The notes: generated by a model from the sequence alone, not told the origin. Numbered from the stretch's first letter, positions 23,855-38,199 are shown. The stretch is DNA of 64,000 nucleotides from Torreya grandis (GCA_037957365.1 JARHVA010005485.1:1014001-1078000); one strand, 5' to 3'. Numbers and translations are program-made.

Positions 23855-26800
23855 ATTTATGTAGTTCCTATAGATTCTTAGAACCATACATAAATAGTAA
23901 TCTATAGTGAAAACATGCATCTAAGTAGATTCATAAATCATGGTCATGGGAAAATGTGTCATTTTATTGTATAGATATGTTCTAAGTGATGGACTTGCAC
24001 CTATAAGTATTGGAAGTAAAAATATTAGTTGGAGGACAAGAACTTGTCTCTTCACTGTAAAAAAATTGTATTTTAGGACCTATCACTGCAAATTTTGACA
24101 TAGATTCATCTCCAAGGTTACATCAACATGATCTAGGGTTAAATTATATGACTTAAATACAAAGAGGTTTATTCTATTTCATCCAAAGGATTTACTATTT
24201 CCATTTTATGTATGCCTAAAGTTAGGCTAAAAATTTTTAATTTTTTTGTATTAGAAAGGTTATTCTTGAGGCTAAAATGGGTGGTGGGTCTCTCAACTGG
24301 GGATGATCAAAGTTAATAATTGGGTCCTAAATGTTATCCATAACCTCAGATGTGTTATCAATACCAATTTAGATCCAAAAATCACTAGAGGTAGAGTTAT
24401 ATAACTACAGCTTCAACTTTGATAACATTTATTGTTAGTGTTTTCACACTCCTAAATAATACTAAAAACACACTTTCAGGTGGATTTAGACATCATGGTC
24501 ATAGAATAACATTTTATTTTCCTATATATACATGTCAAAATTTATTTATTTTCACCTGGAGTTTTCATAGGTATAAATTTCAATTGGAAGATAAGAATTT
24601 GTCTCTTAACTATTAAAAAAGTTACATTTTAGGACCCATTACTGCAACTTGTTTTACATATTTTTCACCAAGATTCTATTGACATACTCTAAGTTGAAAT
24701 TATAAGTATTTTACATGCATGTGAGGGTTCTTAAATTTCATCCAAATGACTTATAGTTTTCATTTTATGCGTCTAAAGTTTGGCTTAAATACTACATTCT
24801 TCTTATATTGGGAAGGGCATTCTTGAGGCCTGAATACCTAGTGAGTCTCTCAACCAAGCATGATCAAAATATAATAACCTAGTATTAGATGTTATCCACC
24901 ACCCTATTTTTTTTATAAATTATATTTTGAAGGCATGAAGCACCAGAAGTGGAGTTATATAATTACAGTTTCAACTTTGACAACATTTGTTGTTAATGTT
25001 TTCACACTCCTGAACACTAGTGAAAACACACTTCTAGGTGGATTTTGACATCATAGTCATGGTATTACATATTATTTTATTTTACATACATGATTGAGGT
25101 GATTAAATTTCACTTTTAAGTAGTAGGGTAGAAATGTTAGTTGGAGGATAAGAACTTGTCTCTTCACTACAAAAAAGTTGTATTTATGGACCTGTTACTA
25201 CAACTTATGCCAAAAATTCATATCAAAGTTTCCATCTACATGATCTAATATAAAATTATATGGATTTTAAATTCATTTGAGGGGTCTTATGATTCAACCA
25301 AATGACTTATAGTTTTAATTTTGTGCATGCCTAAAGTTAGGTTAAAATTTGCATTTTTTATATTGGGAAGGGCATTCTTGAGGCCAGAATGAGTGGTGGG
25401 TATTTCAACCAGGCATGGTTAGAGGGAAAGAACCTATTAATTAAATTATATACCACCATGTATGTGTTATTAATGCTAATTTTGAGACATTAAGCATTGG
25501 AGGAGGAGTTTTTCAACTATAACTTCAACTTTGACAACATTTATTGTTAGTATTTTTATGCTCCTAAATAGTAGTGAAAACAAGCTTCCAGGTGGATTTG
25601 GATGTCAAGTTCGAGGAATCATGTGTAATTTTCCTATATATACTTGATTTAAGTGATATATTTTTACCTACATTTCCTGTAGGTAGAAATGCCAGTTAGA
25701 CGATAAAAAATTGTCTCTTCACTGCAAAAAAAGTTGTATTTTAAGACCCATTACTATAACTTATGCCACGAATTCATCTCCAAGGTTCCATCAACATGAT
25801 TTATGTTAAAATTATATGGATTTGACATGAACGTGAAATTTATTTTATTTGATACAAAAAATTTATGATTTCCATTTTACACACCCCTGAAGTTTGGCTA
25901 AAAAAACTACATCTTGTATTGGGAAGGGCATTCTTGAGGCTAGAATGGGTGTTGGGTATCTCGACCTAGCATGGTTTAAGGCAAAGAACCTGATCCTATA
26001 TGTTATATTCCACCCTAGATGTGTTTAAAATACCATTTTTTAGCCATGAAACACCAAAGGTGGAGTTATATAACTACATTTTTAACATTGACAACATTTA
26101 TTGTGAGTGTTTCCATGCTCATGAACACTAGTGAAAACATGATTCCAAGTGGATTTGGACATTTTAGTCATGGGATCACATGTAATTTACTTGTATAAAT
26201 GTGTTTTAAATAATTTAATTACACCTATAGGTCTTGTATGTATAAATTCTTGTTGGAGGATAAGAACTTATCTCTTCACTATAAAAACATTGCATTTATG
26301 GACATATTACTGTAACTTACGCTATGGATTCATATCTAAGGTTACATAAAATTTACCTAAGTTTAAATTATATGGATTTGACACACACATAAGGTTTATT
26401 TTGATTCATATAAATGATTTACAGTTTCCATTTTATGCACGTCTAAACTTATGCTTTAAAACTACATTTTTATTGTGCTGAGAAGGGTGTTCCTGAGGCT
26501 AGAATGGGTGCTGGGTTTATCAACTGGACATGATCAAGGGCCAAGAAAATAGTATTGTAAATTTTATTTCTCCTTCTATGTTTTTTAAATGCTAGTTTAA
26601 ATCTATGAAGCATAATAGGTGGAGTTCCCCGACTATAAATTCAACTTTGACAACTATGTTAATGTTTCCACGCTCTTGAATAGTAGTGAAAACATGCCTC
26701 AAATTGAATTTTCACATTTAGGTCATGGAAGCATATGTCATTTACCTATCTATATGTGTTTTAAATGATGTATTTTCACCTAGTGGTCCCAAAGGTAGAA

Positions 26801-27250
26801 ATTCTAGTTGGAGGTTAAGAACTTGTCTCTTCACTAGAAAAACATTACATTTTAAGACCCATTATTGTAACTTATGCCATATATTCATATCCAATATTAA
26901 ATTAAAATAATTTAAGATGAAATTATAAGTCTTTAAAATTCACTTTAGGGTTCTTATGGTTCATCCAAATGACATACAATTTTTATTTTATGCATGCCTA
27001 AAGTTTGGCTAAAAACTGCAATCTTATTGTATTAAAAAAGGCATTCTTGAGGTTATAATTGGTGGTGGATCTCTCAATCAAGTGTGATCAGGGGCTAAGA
27101 ACCTAGTTCTATATGTTATCCACCACCTTTGATGTGTTTTCAATGACATTTTTGAGCCACAAAGCACTGAAGGTGGAGTTATCTAACTTTAGCTTCAACT
27201 TTGACAATATCTATTACCAATGTTTATGTGCTCATAAATAGTGGAGCAAA
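23855..27250. repeat. Tandem array of ~556 bp repeat, six copies
   Basis: The anchor word AACTTGTCTC (or one-base variants) recurs at 24041, 24596, 25153, 25708, 26265 and 26820, that is every 555 or 557 bp. Each unit also holds GGAAGGGCATTCTTGAGGC, ACTTTGACAACATTTATTG and TCATCCAAATGACTTA-like words in the same order. Copies are perhaps 75-85% alike by eye. No open frame is conserved, so this is a satellite-like array and not a gene cluster. It begins and ends inside a unit. Confidence 0.9.
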
Positions 27251-28528
27251 TATATGATAAAAAGAGAATAAATGGACAAGATGAGTGTAGTGGAGAGGAA
27301 GAAAACATAATTTATGAAATGAAATAAAATATCTATAACCACAAAAATATTTCAAGGCCTCAAGAGCCATGAGAATTATAATCTTGTACTACTTTAAAGG
27401 GCCAAAGAAGAGTTTCCAAAAAATAATGCTAAGCATGTCTAAAGAGAAAACATCCCAAAGGAGGAGGCATGATGTAATCACTTCATAAAATATGCAAAAT
27501 TAAAATCTATAAGTAAATTTAAAGAAGGTATGCAAGAGATGAGTATTCCATAGTTTGTTTCAATTGTACTTATAATAGAAATGTGGTATGTCTATAAACT
27601 CAATGAATACAAAACATGAATATAAAGTCCTAGATGATATTAAACCAGTTTATCAAGGGTATCCACATTAAAATAGTGATAAATGGTGTAGAAAAATTTG
27701 AGAGGTACTTCACATTAATATATGACTCTATCCCAAACATTATACTCTTTTCTCCCATATAGTTTTAATTACAACACATATTGAAAGATTTTAAGTTAAT
27801 ATTAATATATCACATGAAGAAAATATTAAAGAAGGTCATATCTAAATATGGCCATATAATCATAAAATTTAGTTTTTAAATAATAAAGCGAGCCAAATTA
27901 TACTCAAAAAGATGATCACCACAAAATGTGAACATATATATATTTATCCATAAAATCCTTAAAGGCAAGCAAAATAAGAACATAATAGAAAATGTCATAT
28001 AGGTATACAATGCCAATAAAAAATAAATTTACATATAGACATAAAAAAATTGGATCATCTAACAACATAATATAATTTTGGGTGAATGTCTTATATGCAT
28101 ACAATACCAAAAATAAGAACATTGCCATAAAGGCATACAAACAAGTGCATCATCTAAGGCATTATACGAATCAAATATTCTCCCTCTCTTTGCATTACTT
28201 GAAGAATAATCTCACTATAATTCCCTACTCATAGATGGAGATCCCTTAAATTCCTTGGATTCCTTAAAGGTCTATCTATGGGTCCTTTTATACTCATAAC
28301 TTTCTTGTAGCTAAACTTGTTCCAATACAAATATCATTAGAAACTTTACATACTATACATGAAACCAAGTTCATAATTTAATTTTAAAATAGAATATAAA
28401 AATAATTTAATCATGCACTTATTAAAATCTTGTGGTCATGCTCAATCTATGTCTAACACTCAACAGGGTTAGTGACAAGTCTAGGTGCATGAATAGGCAT
28501 ATGAAATGGTGATAAAACATAGAGAAGG
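27251..28528. other. Non-coding stretch
   Basis: A/T-rich. A 74-codon minus frame at 27916-28140 is hydrophobic with no recognised motif. Nothing supportable. Confidence 0.4.
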
Positions 28529-29060
28529 CTACCTACTAATAATTTGAATGGGACTATCATATGTCATTAGGTAACCTTGCATACATAATACATTCACATA
28601 AGTTATATTTTCTCCACTATATATAAGTTTAAGAATATATTTATAAAAAAATGGTAGAAATGCATCATTATACATTGAAGGAGACTCTCTAGAAGGTTGA
28701 TCATTATCAAAAACATTCAATGATCCACTATTAACCATATAAGGTATATATTCAATTAGTGGTTCTTAGGTTAAGGACTTTCTCTCTATATCTTCCAACA
28801 CATCTCACACATATAATTTGCATTCACATCACTATCATTCAAATTTTAATTTTAATATGTACGATTGTTAGTCAAGAGCATAGATATATATAAATAAAAA
28901 CATGTACACATCATATAATATTAACTCAAAATTACATTTGTATGTGTGAACATTGGCTTAGAAACATTGAAAAATGGAGTAGTAGATGGCCCAAAAATTG
29001 GTTGGTCCAAAAATGTAGTAGTGGACCATGAGGATGGTGGTATCATCTCCTCCTAAAATT
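28529..29060 (-). pseudogene. Possible downstream exons of the unknown decayed gene
   Basis: On the minus strand, a frame at about 29060-28925 (after an acceptor-like TTTTAG) reads EEMIPPSSWSTTTFLDQPIF then GPSTTPFFNVSKPMF, and another open frame spans 28738-28529 (starts MVNSGSLNVFDNDQPSRESP). Both lie downstream of, and on the same strand as, the frame at 29229-30181. Linking them is inference from order and splice-like edges only. Confidence 0.25.
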
Positions 29061-29110
29061 TAAAAAATTACATATATATAGTATTCAATTTATGTGTAAA
29101 TTAATTATTA

Positions 29111-29114
<4 letters not shown>

Positions 29115-29144
<30 letters not shown>
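29115..29144. repeat. (TA)15 microsatellite
   Basis: 30 bp of pure TA repeats. A similar 22 bp tract lies at 30944-30965. Confidence 0.95.
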
Positions 29145-29148
<4 letters not shown>

Positions 29149-29228
29149 AAATTTAACATATAAAATATAAAAGATACCTGCATATGTGTAATGATTGATG
29201 TGTGCACACTAAATGTGTGTATTGAAAA

Positions 29229-30181
29229 CTAGTCACTCAAAATTATATAATATAATCCCTCAGAAGCACCAATATCATCGTCTGAAGGTTTGGTGCATAT
29301 AGCACCATAGCATTTGTAATGGTGAGGTTGGGTATGCACACAAGGTGGAGTATCTCTAGAATAAGTCTTAGAAATCCTACACGTATACTGAATGAGTGTA
29401 TCAAGAAGTGCACTAATTTTATGGAAAGTGTCAATATCCATGACCTCCTCCATCATACAGGGTGTCTCGATCTGAAGTGGCTTTTCAGTAGGGACCCTTT
29501 TAGATTGTTTGGGTACACATCGTACACCTGGTCCATCCTATGCATATCCTTTCCCTTAGCCTTGAAACTTTGAATAGTCAAAATAGTTGGGAATATCATT
29601 GAAGATGAACTCATGATAGATTTTCCTCAAAAAATAAAGTGGGATATCATGGTTATTACATGGTGGGTAATAAATCACCATCCACCATCAATCCCAAAAT
29701 TTATTTATAATTAAATTTTTCTAGCATTGGTGGATCAAGAAGCATTTTTTGAGAGTGGAAAGGGTGCATTGTTTGTTGGTTGATGAATAAGACACATATT
29801 AGATCTTTTGATATTTTTTATCTTTCACCTCACATGCTGACAATTTTTTATCATAATAAGCCCTACATTTATCCCTATATCATGCCCAAATATTAATTTG
29901 ACTCATTATTGAGTCAACTTGACCTAACATTAACTCTAGGGTATTGTCCAAATAGGTGAAGTGGGTATTGGTCGAAGTGGAGTTCCTTAATCTCCTAATT
30001 ATTTGTTCAATTTATATTTTGTTTTCTACTATGTGTGCAATAAAATCATCCTAACTTTCTGGGGAGTCTTGTGGAACTATAGGATGGCTAGGAGGGCTAG
30101 GAGGGTTACGCAAAGGGTTAGGAGGGTTAAGTAGAGGGTTAGGATAAGGTTTGTCATGTTTTTCTCTTATAGTTGAGTGGG
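29229..30181 (-). pseudogene. Decayed gene of unknown family
   Basis: A single minus-strand frame runs from 30181 to 29229 (about 317 codons) and stays in register, interrupted by roughly eight stops of single-substitution type. It starts with HSTIREKHDKPYP, then a proline repeat (NPLLNPPNPLRNPPSPPSHP), then polar segments (LELMLGQVDSIMSQINIW), an aromatic stretch (WWMVIYYPPCNNHDIPLYFL, then RKIYHEFIFNDIPNYFDYSKF), and an open C-terminal 75 codons from MMEEVMDIDTFHKISALLDT to the stop at 29229. Upstream, 30182-30271 has intron-like edges (GTAATTAT...TGTAATAG). I do not recognise the family; an accessory protein of a DNA transposon or a lost host gene are both possible. Confidence 0.5.
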
Positions 30182-30271
30182 CTATTACAAAATAGGTCTT
30201 AACAATAAAATAATATAAATAAAAAAATTACTAAAATCTAGTATTAATAGGTTTGGTTTTTTAATAATTAC

Positions 30272-33200
30272 CTACCCCTCCTAACATGGCATTGTCAATT
30301 CATCAAGGTAATTGGTGATATAAATGTTTATTCTTCTCCTTTGAGCACAACACGATCATAATTTGGCATAAAGATGGTAGAGAAAATTGCATAAAAGGTG
30401 AGAATGAGGATGAAACATGATTTTGGGGTTTTTATTTTTTATTTTAAATGATAATAATGTGTATGCTTTATGTAAATCATACTTAACTCGTATGCATTAC
30501 ATATGCTTTAGATAATATGTACGCATTATGGCTCAGTGTTTTTGAGCCTAAGCTAGCATAATGTATACGTGTTATGATAAATTTTCATGGAATTATCCCC
30601 CAAAGCTATGCACATACCCTTATATAACCTTTAAAATCTTAATAAACATAAGAAAGATTTCTAAAATCTATAAAAATATTTAAAATATTAAACAACTTAT
30701 ATACATTTTTAAACAGTTGGTTAAGTGTTACGTCAATGCATTGAAATAAGCTACTAAAATTGAGATTAAACTAGATCAACTCTAAGCTACTTGGATGAAT
30801 ATAATTTGAGAAAGTTTCACCACCAAAGGCATATTTAATGATCTAGAAAAACATTCCCCACTATTCAATGAAATTGATAAGAAAGTACTAAAAAGTGTTT
30901 TACTAGTTTGGTGTTTAGTTTAATTCTTTTAGTTTTTATAAATTATATATATATATATATATATAAATATAATTCTAAAAGGTATTTAAAAAAATAAGAT
31001 CATGATAGTAAAGATAAAAATTATTATTCAATTGAATTTTATATTAAAAAAACTAAGCAAAAAAGAGGCCATTAAAAAAAATGGGTTAAAAAAAACTAAT
31101 GATTATTTGTGTAGTCTTTAGAGTTCATCATAATATAAATTTAATTGACTTTTAATATATTTAGAATGTGTTAAATATATTATCTAAATGTGTATTATGT
31201 TATCTTTAAGTGTATAATACATTAATATAAATTGAGTAGTGTGTTTATACTTCATGTACTGAGTCATAGCTTTAAGCTATAGAGAATTACAACCAACACC
31301 AATGTAGTATCATCGAATTTTTTAGCTCCCAAACAAAAATCTTGTTGTTTATATATGTATTTTAAAATATATACAAATATTTTCAACTAAAAATGATTAT
31401 CTTTTCAATAATGTTTTCATAATTTAAACAATAATGAAAGTAAATTCTAAGTATTACTTCTTTAGTTTTAAATATTATTAATTTAATTTTGTAAACATCA
31501 CTAGAATTCATAAATTTGAGATTTTATTTTATTTTTTATTTTTTGAAGAAAGTCTAGCAAGTGAATAAAAAAATTTATAAAATGTATAATAATTTTAATT
31601 TGTTAAATTCTTATACTATGATAAAGCATTCTTATCATAATTACTATACTTAAAACTTAAAAATAAACATCATGACAATAATATAAAATTTTAATGATAA
31701 AAGGTATTTTAAGAGTAATGTTTCTAAATCATAACTTGATTTTTATAAAAGAGTATTTATTTAAAATATATAAAAATAAATAAATAAAATATAGATTCAA
31801 ATGACTATTTTTATGAAATTCATCAATCTTCTCTTTTTCAAAGGAGTATAATATAAATTAAATATCAAAATATGGCTCAATTCCTTTCAGATAATAAAAT
31901 AATAAACATTATCAACAATACTATTAATACATATAATACAAATAAATTAACTAAAATTTAATTAAGTATTTAATAAATGTGTAAACATTATAAATAGAAC
32001 ATAGAATGCTTAATTAGTATTTATAAAATTAATGTTTCCAAATTAGTTAACATGACAAACATAGTGATTAAGGGGATATCTTGAATAAATTATTGTCACA
32101 GAGTTGTTTCCAGAATTGAACCCAAAAGTTTAGATTTGATCCTTGAGAGTGTTGCCGGTTTTAGTTAGGTGTCAAGTGTTCTTTACTTTTAGTCAAGTTT
32201 CAAGAGCTTGTTTCTTATGTTCAAGTCATAGAAAACTATCAAATCGCTTCATGATTGAGTTTCCTACCTATAATCTTTGGTTTCCCTGATTTGATCTATG
32301 TGTTACGATTTTTGTGTACCTAGAAAACTAAATTTATTCCTTGACTTAGAATGGTTCCAACGTACATGTGACATCTCACAACTTTAATTAAAACAAAGTA
32401 ACTTTCTGGCCTAAATAATTTTTTTTAATAATATATTTATCTTAGAAAATAGATAGGACTTTTGATCCATGAACCAATGCTATTTTTTTATCATTTTATT
32501 ATATAAGCTTTTTAATTATTGTTCTTGATAATATATGTGTATGCATTATTATATGCTATCTTTATATTTTTATCTCACAAAATGACTATTTAAAATCCAA
32601 ACAAATTGCAATGATGAGAAATTCTTTAACCACTTACTAAAATCTTTTCATAAAGAAGATTACTATAGGTAATTTTTTGTAATAATTATAGACTATTATA
32701 AATTATCTATTTGTTGAAAAGATGATGACAATTTTAACTATACCTCAAAAGGTCCACTAGCCTTCCTGCTATATAAATTTAATGCATTATGTTAATTTAT
32801 GGTGTCGATAAGAAAATTTGTATCTATGTGGCCTTGAATATTATCACATTCATATTATCTTAATGTTAGGTACATTAAGTCACAAACTTATCAAAAAAGT
32901 ATTCATAGTTTTCAAGGTGATACACTTGACCACCAATAGCCACAATAGTCGTAATATCAAGATGAGCATCATGTGGTCATATGATTTAGAACTTAGACTT
33001 AGTCGTTTGATGTGATTTTGTGGCATCATCATGAATTCCTCATGATCACAAGAGCAAATGAAACTCTAATCCATAAAATGATATCAAGTAATTAAGTCTA
33101 AGTTATAAATCATACGATTGTATAATATAGTATTATTAATAATAATTAATCCACTACTACTAATCTTGAAGACTTTTCCACAATCATTTTTAATAAATTG

Positions 33201-33772
33201 ATGGTCTTGACCATCAATATCTCACCCAAAGGCCTTCATGGAAAAACTCCCAAGTTTGAACCACTATAATGGTGATGTTTTCAAAATCTATTTCACTCTA
33301 AATATTATTCTTAACATCAAGTACTAAAGCTACATCATGGCAATAGTTGAATAGGGACTGAATATCTCTCAACTTTTAAATTTTTTAAACACCTAGAAGT
33401 TTTTTCATTCCTCACTTTTCTTGCTTATCCACTCAAGTAAATACAAGTAGCAGATCTTATGAGGTAGATTATTTATCTATCAAAAATTTGGGTTAGAATA
33501 TATTTCAAGGACTATCATGAGAAAAGAAATCTACTAAGTCCCTAAAAATAATAGGAATAAAACGCAAAATTGATGTAAGCGTGGTCTTTTTGGATTTTTA
33601 TCTCAATCAAACGTGAGAAAGCATGATTAGTCCATGAATTTTGATATGATTTATTGGATATTTTGCATCTCCACATGTTGTCATTCCATATTCTAGGCAA
33701 TGTCGATTACCTTTCAAATGGATAATATTTATTCAATAATAGACATTTCAAAAAGCTTTATAAATTTCATAT
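30272..33772. other. A/T-rich non-coding DNA
   Basis: 3.5 kb with no coding frame above 65 codons, many stops in all frames, and (TA)n at 30944-30965. I saw no LTR, PBS or domain. A 65-codon frame at 32818-33015 has no recognisable feature. Confidence 0.5.
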
Positions 33773-36340
33773 TGTCAGCATAAAGTTAGATTATAAGTTT
33801 ACATGACAAGTCATGGTTAGTTACTTCAATTTCAACTCTAAACAAGTAGTTTAAATCACTTTTATAGACTTTAATAACCCACTTTCAGATCAAAATGGTT
33901 TAAAAGTGTCTCTACATCTCTCACAAGTAATTTTCACCTTTAGTAAGCTTACACAAGTCTCAAGAAGACAAAATATACATCCTTTCTCCTGTCGATCTCT
34001 TTACAAGCTCACAAGGGCTATTTTCATGTGAATAGTACACATCATACAAGTTGAGTTGGAGGCTAATCTCTTGACTATATTTGGGGAGCCCTATGGAATC
34101 TCAATTAGTGCCATTGATCATTTGATTTAACTCACTAGCTTTATAATAATTTCTTAGGATCTAAGGTGTTTTTTTTAGGCTCAAAACCCCACTATCTTAG
34201 TTTAGGGCATCATAGTTATAGGTTTGAATTTATGGAAGCAAGCTAAATATTTTAGAGGTTCCTCAAAGGTCCACAAAACCCTCCTACATCATTATCCATC
34301 ACCATCTAGCATAAATATGCACTAGTCAAGTAAGAACCTCTCATGGTCACAAGTTGTAATTTTGATCTCATGGTCTGATCAGAAATGAGACCAAATATGT
34401 ATGCTATTGATATTTGTGTGGACTTTCAAATATCAACATACCGTATTTACATTTCAAAATTTCACCAAAGCCCCATCAACATTCAAATGGTTTCATATTC
34501 CATGTATGCATGCTAGGATTTCTTGGTGTAGGTCTTCATGAGGTTGCATGCATATGTAGGTGTTTTGAGACCTTCCAAGTGTTTGGATTGAGGAATTCCA
34601 ACCCTGATCCAAGTATGTAACATGATAACATCACTATTTAAATTTGGAGGTTAAAGGTAATGAGAATGAGTCTCATATACATTCTCCATAAGGACTTAAC
34701 CAAGTTTTATCCACCCACAAGTCTTTAGACCTATAGGTGGATATCCATGAATCTACGTTACATATTGAGGTTGGTTTGGTAATGAATATATCAACATAAA
34801 CTCATAAAGATTCATGATAAAATCCACCACTTTATTAAAATCATGAATGAAGTTAGGACTCCAAGTCCCATACATGAGCCTTACACAAAAACTAACTATA
34901 TAAGCACATGCTTACATATGTAAATGAGAAAATTTGAGATTTGTGTGTTTTAATAATAATTATATAGAACATATAAGGTGATAAATAATTGAAAAGAGTT
35001 GATATAATTTCAAGGTATCAAAAATACTCAAGTGACTACTTATAACAATCTATACAAGTAGAAAAGAGACCTACATGTTTTAAAGATATAGGTCCCTATC
35101 TTAAATTAAAAAGCTAATCATCATGTAAAGGCGATAGGTTTTGAGACATGATTCAGTGCAGACATGTGAAAATACATAGGTCAATGTAGACACCTAGGTA
35201 GTTTAAGAGCCAAAGAAAAGTTGAAATGATTGAGTATGTAGCCTTAATGCCTATACATAGGTCTGAGCTTGAAGACAAAAAGGCAAAGTTTGAAGATGCT
35301 ATGAAAAGGTCATGGAGACACTCTCCTATAGGATTGAATAAGATTAAATTTAGTAATGGTCATGCCATGTTCATCTCAAACATCAACAAATATAAAATCA
35401 AATCAATACCTACAGGTTTAGACAGAGTATGAGAGAGAGATTTCAAGGTCAAAATGGGGCTTATATGTTTTGAAAGAGGTTGATGAAGTTCAAAGGAGTT
35501 AATAAAGTTCTCAACATCATGTAAGATTTTTTTATTTTCTCACTAACTTATATAGAATCTTAAAATCCATACATAGTCAAGCCTATAAGGAGACCTACAG
35601 GCAGAATGGTTACCTATAGGACTGCTCGGGTGACTCAAGTGGTTTGTAAACTTGAGAAGATGGTGTATGAGAGTATGGAATTCAAATGAGTGAACAAGTA
35701 CAAGAAACCATTTTAGGATAATGAGACCTATTGAAAGTTGGAGGTTCAAAAGGTGACTGGTTAGTACTCATATCAACCCTACCTTCATAGCCATGAAGTT
35801 ACAAGCCTGTTTAAGGCCTTAAATTGGTTTTCAATCATGATATATTTGTGTGATTTGAATATAGGTTAGATTCATAGTGAAAACAATGAAGGATATTTTC
35901 CTTTAAGTCAATTTAAGATCCATGAAATAAATGTGGTAACAGGACTCAATGCTTAAGAGAGTCAAATGCTATCACACAGGCCAACCTATAGGCTAAAAGT
36001 CAAGATTGTTTAAGAGTTTAACTAGCCCTCAAGTTTGGATATTAATAGGAAAATCATAATAATTAGGTTGTCTTTTTAGATGAATAAAAGTGTAAATAAA
36101 TGTTTAAAATCATAAAGACTCAAAAGAGGATCAAAAGGTGACTCAAACAGGATTTATTTCTACTTTTGCATACACAAGCAAGTTTGTAGGTACAAACATG
36201 TGAAATTGATTTGATGAGGGTTGTATGAGAGGATAAAATCCCTTGAGAAGGTGTTAGTACTTTTAGGGATACACCTCATGAGGTTTCTAACCCCTTAAAT
36301 ATTGAATAAGTACTCAAACACAGGGTTCTAGGGTCACTTT
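33773..36340. repeat. Long direct repeat, copy A (possible LTR)
   Basis: Matches 54824-57390 over its whole length (2,568 against 2,567 bp), starting at TGTCAG. Shared landmarks: CATGACAAGTCATG, TTTAAATCACTT, ATGCATGCTAGG-TTTCTTGG, GATTCAGTG-AGACATGT. Both copies contain matching small frames (35226-35432 with 56280-56486; 35543-35749 with 56594-56803), as expected of homologous repeats. Similarity is weaker but not clearly gone just left of 33773. The two copies flank a decayed coding region, so LTRs of an old element are the best reading; no PBS was found to prove it. Confidence 0.6.
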
Positions 36341-38199
36341 ACCATATTTGGTTGTAACCCCTCATGGTGAACAAGTAGGTTGAAGAATCCTTTGAAGGTC
36401 ATTGACCATTTCAAGAAATGGTTGGAAACATGTTATAATTTTCCTCAAACTCAAATAAGGTCAGTTAAATCAATGATTAACAATGGGAGGCTTCATAAGC
36501 CTAAAATAATCTCTCTCAATGTGTATGCATAGTCAACTTCACCTAAGAAGCTACCAAGCTTCACTCAGAACTCTCATTAGATTGTGCATGGATTAAAAAA
36601 ATGTTTGGAGTTGGTGTAGATGTCCCCCCACTTCTACCTTGTGGTATTAGGAAGAAAAACTGGGGTCTATTCTTTATGAACAATCCTTAAGATCTCGAGA
36701 TACCTAAAACCCTCCTTAAACCCTTTATAACAACCCAATGGAAGAGAAAGAGTTCCAAATCAATTCAAATGAATGGTTTTGATCTCCAAATTACTTTATT
36801 TAAATTCTTAGGTCTCATGATCATCATGGCATGGTATAGGTTTGAATATGCAAGTATAGTACCATAAAGAATGGGTAGAATACATAGTTGAAGCCTTGTT
36901 TACAAAGGTGTGGAGTAGGGAATGGTTCCAAAATCAAGTTCAGAGGTCAATTTTGACTTTACATAGTTTCTACCATCATCCACACACTTATATAGTCTCT
37001 AAAAATGTTAAAACCACTCTGTAAGTTTGCCACTTGGTCAAAAAGTGAAGAAAACCCAGTTTTGCAAGCTAAAAAAGCCTAGTTGAAAGCCTATGAGAGT
37101 AATAAAAGACATCACTCTTAAGGAATTAGTTGTCTAATGGTGTTATAGGTATCAACAAATTTTTAAGTCTCATAACCTACAAGTTTCATGAAAAAACACT
37201 CCAACTACCTCTCAAGCATGCACAAGCACCTAGGCTTGCAAATAGCCATTTATTGGTTTGCTCACCTACACAAGGCCTCAAAACTTGAAATTTAACATCA
37301 AACATGGTCTTAGGCTAGCTAAATTTAATCAAACACTTTTGGTAGGTTTCACATGTGTGGGAGGCCATTTGGAAAATCTATGTTTTTAGGCCTAATTGGA
37401 GAGAGAAATGAAAGAAAAAGGGACACTTCCACTTAGAGTTAGGTCTTATAACTTCTCATGGAGATGTAATGGGGTATTGGATTCTAAAATATTTGTTTAT
37501 TTATTAAATATAGTTCATAAATTATTCTGTACAAGGAGATTTACTTGTTTTGAGGGCTACAAGGAATGTGAAAAAAAGCAAGCCAATTGAGCAAAATCAC
37601 ATTTTTTGGAGGGTTTGATGGCTCTAAGTGTTTTGTTGAAGGTCTAATGTCTTGATAAGAAGACATCCATGGAGTCAAATCACCATATTCAAATCAAAAC
37701 CAAGACTCCTCTCTCCTATGCCACATTGTAAAGGGAGGAGTTCAAATTGAGAAATCACCCAAGTTAATGCATAGAAACTATTCAACAAGATTTTTAAGGC
37801 CACTTCTCACATTTCACACCACTTAGAGGGAGAGAAAAGGTAAATAGGCTGGTTTAAAGAAGGATTATAATGTTGGAAAGTGTCATTAACTACATAAAAG
37901 AGACCTGTTCCTCTCCTACGCCAAGCAAGTTGAAAAGGTCAAACAAGCTTGAAAAGTCTTATAACAACCCTTTCAAGGTGGAGATACCTCATAAATGAAT
38001 CAAGATCAGTGTTTAATAGAATTGGTTCAAGAATTTATCAACACTTAAAGACCTAATTTCTTAGAACATGAATTGTTTTCAAGGAGGACACTTCTTCATC
38101 AAGAATATAGGGAATGTGAACTAAGATATAGGCATTTCAAGTGGTCAGCTTGACCAATCAATTCTCAAGACTTTTCCAGGGTATATCAAACAAAATTTT
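36341..38199. other. Continuation of the long repeat, partner outside window
   Basis: Sequence beyond the point where copy B is cut by an insertion at 57391. It may be the rest of a >4 kb LTR. A 64-codon frame (37396-37590) is not recognised. Confidence 0.4.

Noticed and set aside
24041..26829. Dimeric higher-order structure in the 556 bp array
   Set aside because: Spacing alternates 555/557, but neighbouring copies 5 and 6 share variants, which does not fit an AB dimer. Left as a check, not a claim.
23855..27250. CRISPR-like or gene-cluster reading of the regular spacing
   Set aside because: The whole 556 bp unit is repeated with no short-repeat/spacer pattern and no conserved frame.
29319..29573. 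84-codon plus frame
   Set aside because: Antisense to the decayed minus-strand gene, whose longer single register fits coding better.
35226..35432. 68-codon frame kept in both long direct repeats (also 56280-56486)
   Set aside because: Similarity is explained by the repeats being homologous; the amino-acid changes are as frequent as silent ones by eye, so no sign of selection.
36600..36660. Possible primer binding site after repeat copy A
   Set aside because: TGGTGTAGATGTCCCC does not match a common tRNA 3' end that I can name, so the LTR end was left open.
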